Assembly (NCBI GenBank): GCA_003567615.1
Contig: PWZC01000224.1
Location: forward strand, 1-25,247
DNA: 25,247 bases
Source of the DNA: Gemmatimonadota bacterium
GTDB taxonomy: Bacteria; Gemmatimonadota; Gemmatimonadetes; Longimicrobiales; Gaopeijiaceae
Direction: 5' to 3'
The first letter of the stretch is position 1. Each line of letters starts with the position of its first letter. This document shows, in pieces, positions 23,550 through 25,247 of this stretch. The notes below the pieces were generated by a model. That model saw nothing but the letters and a program-made list of their open reading frames with translations. It made no database searches and was not told where the DNA came from. The position numbers and the translations under genes are program-made.

Positions 23550-23774
23550 GGGGCCTGGTCTCGGGGGCCGGTGGAAGCGACACCGGGGAGGGTTGAAATG
23601 CGAATCTAGATTCGCATTTCGGGCGTCCCCCTAAGTATCGGCAACCGGCGCTGGACCGTGGAGGCAAGGAGAACGGGCTCGACCTCTCTTCCGGCTTCGG
23701 CACCACTCGCCGAAGCGTCGAGGCCGCCCTAAGATTCCTGAACCCCGACACTTCCAACCAAGCCACGGCCCATC
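23550..23774. promoter_or_regulatory. Divergent intergenic region (GGDEF gene / lipoprotein)
   Basis: This 225-base gap separates two divergent genes and contains the 26-bp palindrome described separately. A TAAGAT hexamer at 23730-23735 is a possible -10 box for the lipoprotein gene, 40 bases before its ATG. No clear -35 was found, and no promoter was recognised for the GGDEF gene. Confidence 0.35.
23595..23620. promoter_or_regulatory. 26-bp perfect palindrome, candidate operator
   Basis: Thirteen-base half sites join with no spacer: GAAATGCGAATCT followed by its exact reverse complement. The centre is CTAG. It is AT-rich relative to its GC-rich surroundings and lies 46 bases upstream of the GGDEF start codon and 154 bases upstream of the lipoprotein start. 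This suits a binding site for a dimeric repressor or activator of either gene. The regulator is not identifiable from the site; the inner CGAAT-N4-ATTCG only loosely resembles a Gram-positive-type SOS box. Confidence 0.7.
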
Positions 23775-24245
23775 ATGTCCCGAACGTTTCTCCTCTTCCT
23801 GATCCTCCTGATCAGCCTCCCTCCCGCGGCCTGCGTCTCCTACATCCCCGTGGAACCGGATGCCCCCGTTCCCGGCGACGAGGTCCGGGTGTACCTGGCA
23901 CCGGAGGAAGGTGAACGTCTGTCCCAGCGGACCGGACGGCGTGTGGAGACCCTCGACGGTCGCATCCCGGCCGGAGCGCCCCTCGCTGACTCCCTCCGGA
24001 TGATGGTGACCTGGGGTCCGGCCTGGGCGGGCACACCGATGGAGGGACGACGGGATGAGGTGTCGCTTTCCCGATCCGGGATCCTGGCGGTGGAGCGGAA
24101 GGAGGTTTCACGCGCCCGAACCGCCGTCCTCGGGGTGGCGCTGGTGGCCACGGCGGTGATCCTCTTTCGCTCCATCGGGAAGGACGGAGACGGGCAGAGC
24201 GGCGGACTTCCCCCGGACGCCCCGCCGCCACCGGTGGATCTCTGA
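23775..24245 (+). CDS. Small lipoprotein with C-terminal membrane segment, function unknown
   Basis: A 156-residue protein. The N-terminus (MSRTFLLFLILLISLPPAAC) is a lipoprotein signal peptide with Cys20 as the lipidation site. The middle is a small beta-rich-looking domain (EVRVYLAPEEGERLSQRTGRR in part, then LRMMVTWGPAW) without a recognised family. A hydrophobic segment near 114-133 (TAVLGVALVATAVILFRS) may be a second membrane contact, and the tail is Gly/Pro-rich. The start ATG at 23775 lies 40 bases after a possible -10 box. It is divergent from the GGDEF gene and convergent with the SusD-like gene. No function can be assigned. Confidence 0.7.
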   Translation: MSRTFLLFLILLISLPPAACVSYIPVEPDAPVPGDEVRVYLAPEEGERLSQRTGRRVETLDGRIPAGAPLADSLRMMVTWGPAWAGTPMEGRRDEVSLSRSGILAVERKEVSRARTAVLGVALVATAVILFRSIGKDGDGQSGGLPPDAPPPPVDL

Positions 24246-24263
24246 GCCGGAGCCGATCCCTGA

Positions 24264-24288
24264 CCCGGGCCCGATCCTCGGGCTCGGG
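24264..24288 (+). terminator. Hairpin after the lipoprotein gene
   Basis: Arms 24264-24274 and 24278-24288 form an 11-base stem (one G-U in plus-strand RNA) with a three-base loop, 18 bases after the lipoprotein stop. There is no T-tract, but position and stability suggest a terminator for the plus strand. Confidence 0.55.
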
Positions 24289-24318
24289 ACCCATCTGGGC
24301 GGGGTCCCAAAACCAGAT

Positions 24319-24349
24319 GAGGGGGCCGGCCACGTGGGCCGACCCCCTC
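24319..24349 (-). terminator. Hairpin after the SusD-like gene
   Basis: GAGGGGG (24319-24325) pairs with CCCCCTC (24343-24349), and CGGCC (24327-24331) with GGCCG (24337-24341); the lone mismatch is a G-U wobble in minus-strand RNA. On that strand a UUUU run follows about five bases after the stem. It lies 40 bases after the SusD-like stop, fitting a terminator for that gene. Confidence 0.65.
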
Positions 24350-24389
24350 GGGTGTCCTCAGTGCCGCGGGTCCCGAGGGACCCGACCGG

Positions 24390-25247
24390 TCATGAGGCGA
24401 TGTTGGGGTTGCTCAGGCGCTCGTTCCGGGGAAGCGGAATGCAGGTCGTGCCACCGTAGGCGTCGCCCCGGCTGCTCAGCCCCTGCTCGAACTCGATCCC
24501 GTAGCGGAGCATGTCGCCGAGGCGGTGCCCGTCGAGCCAGAAGGTCCGGCGCCGCTCCTCGATGATGTCCTCGAGGCTGCCGTTCCCGGTGTAGGCCGGA
24601 AGCTCGAAGTGCTCCCGGATCTTGTTCAGCGCCTCCACCGCGGCGGAGCCACCCTCCACCTCGGCGATGATGAACTGGGCTTCGATCCACGACGCCAGCG
24701 GCATGTTCTCACTGTGGGAGGTGTACTTCTGCTGCTGGTGGAAGACGGTGGAGCCGTCCTCGCCCACCCCGTCGATGACGGACTGGACCCGGGTGTCCGG
24801 CACTCCGTCCACTGTGAGATCCCGGAGGTCGGGCTTCACCGCCAGGCGCCGGGAGGTGATGGTGATGGAGGGCCACCGGTTCTCCCGCCGAACCTGCGTC
24901 GAGGAGAAGCCCACCTCCCGAACAAATCCGTCGGGGATGTTCCGGGCGTCGGCCAGAGCACCCTGCTGGTCGCCCATGTTCAACCGGGCCCGAGCCCGGC
25001 CGACGAGCGCCATGTTCCGGAGGCTCTGGTCCCCGGCGGCGTCGGCGTGGGGAAGCGCCCGGGTGAAGCGCTCCTCCGCAATCTGGAAGGTCTGGTTCCG
25101 GGTGAGGAGGGGACCGCCGTCCACCGCCACCTCGCAGTGGCCCTCACCCAGGAGGAGGTATCCATACCCTCCGTACGCCGAGAGCTCCGCCAGCTTCCGC
25201 TCCCGGTTCGGCACCGAGCCCTCGGGGAAGGCGCTGATCCGGCGATA
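24390..25247 (-). CDS. SusD/RagB-family outer-membrane lipoprotein (5' end outside window)
   Basis: 285 residues of the C-terminal part are visible; the frame stays open to the right edge, so signal peptide and N-terminal domain are missing. Family features are helical repeats (ELSAYGGYGYLLLGEGHCE, then ERFTRALPHADAAGD), a middle loop region, and the typical ending: IIEERRRTFWLDGHRLGDMLRYG, split as EERRRTFW and GHRLGDMLRY, followed by CIPLPRNERLSNPNI. SusD proteins cap a TonB-dependent SusC barrel at the cell surface and help capture glycans or other nutrients. The partner SusC gene is expected just outside the window, to the right (upstream on this strand). The substrate is unknown. Confidence 0.88.
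   Translation of the reverse strand, partial: YRRISAFPEGSVPNRERKLAELSAYGGYGYLLLGEGHCEVAVDGGPLLTRNQTFQIAEERFTRALPHADAAGDQSLRNMALVGRARARLNMGDQQGALADARNIPDGFVREVGFSSTQVRRENRWPSITITSRRLAVKPDLRDLTVDGVPDTRVQSVIDGVGEDGSTVFHQQQKYTSHSENMPLASWIEAQFIIAEVEGGSAAVEALNKIREHFELPAYTGNGSLEDIIEERRRTFWLDGHRLGDMLRYGIEFEQGLSSRGDAYGGTTCIPLPRNERLSNPNIAS

Noticed and set aside
23595..23620. SOS (LexA) box at the palindrome
   Set aside because: The inner part resembles CGAAC-N4-GTTCG only with a C-to-T change in each half, the conserved region extends further, and neither neighbour is an SOS-type gene.
1..25247. Defence island, prophage, insertion sequence or CRISPR array
   Set aside because: No transposase, integrase, restriction, toxin-antitoxin or Cas-type protein and no regularly spaced repeats were recognised on either strand.

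Overview
The window is GC-rich bacterial chromosome, densely packed with genes on both strands. No tRNA, rRNA, insertion sequence, CRISPR array or plasmid/phage gene was seen, and no gap between genes exceeds 300 bases. A SusD/RagB-type outer-membrane lipoprotein, a TonB-dependent receptor with an N-terminal carboxypeptidase-regulatory-like domain, a TonB-type energiser, several lipoproteins and a high GC content suggest a Gram-negative organism. Gemmatimonadota is my best guess, from gene style only. A high-GC member of the Bacteroidota/Rhodothermota side is the alternative.

Layout. Positions 1-2135 (minus): a tightly coupled operon of a CBS-pair protein, an FkbM methyltransferase and a creatininase-family hydrolase that runs off the left edge. 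2323-3417 (plus): glycerol dehydrogenase gldA. 3615-7770 (plus): a three-gene ABC-2 export operon (permease, ATPase, permease fused to a CPBP intramembrane protease), each junction being an ATGA overlap. 7870-9108 (plus): an EAL-like/HDOD signalling protein, whose 3' end overlaps a convergent TPR lipoprotein gene (8957-10540) that follows a TonB-like gene (10553-11620, minus). 11773-12564 (plus): a matrixin-like metalloprotease, convergent with a soluble hybrid histidine kinase (12521-14161, minus). 14433-15655 (plus): a two-gene signalling operon ending in a second HDOD protein. 15755-18577 (plus): a His-rich small secreted protein and a TonB-dependent receptor resembling copper receptors.

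18605-22149 (minus): an apparent envelope-glycan cassette, a YrbL-like kinase-fold protein, an FkbM methyltransferase and two GT-A glycosyltransferases, followed after a long stem-loop by a tiny four-cysteine protein. 22215-23549 (minus): a membrane GGDEF protein with altered signature motif but an intact-looking c-di-GMP inhibitory site. A 26-bp perfect palindrome lies upstream, in the divergent gap before a small lipoprotein (23775-24245). The window ends with the 3' part of a SusD-like gene (24390-25247, minus), separated from that lipoprotein by two hairpins that look like paired terminators.

Together the genes are mostly envelope and signalling functions: metal or nutrient uptake (TonB, receptor, SusD), export (ABC-2), surface glycan modification, and cyclic-di-GMP or two-component signalling. 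No obvious defence system or mobile island was found. The least explained elements are the glycan cassette with its structured 3' region, the 26-bp palindrome, the GGDEF variant and the long antisense overlap at 8957-9108.
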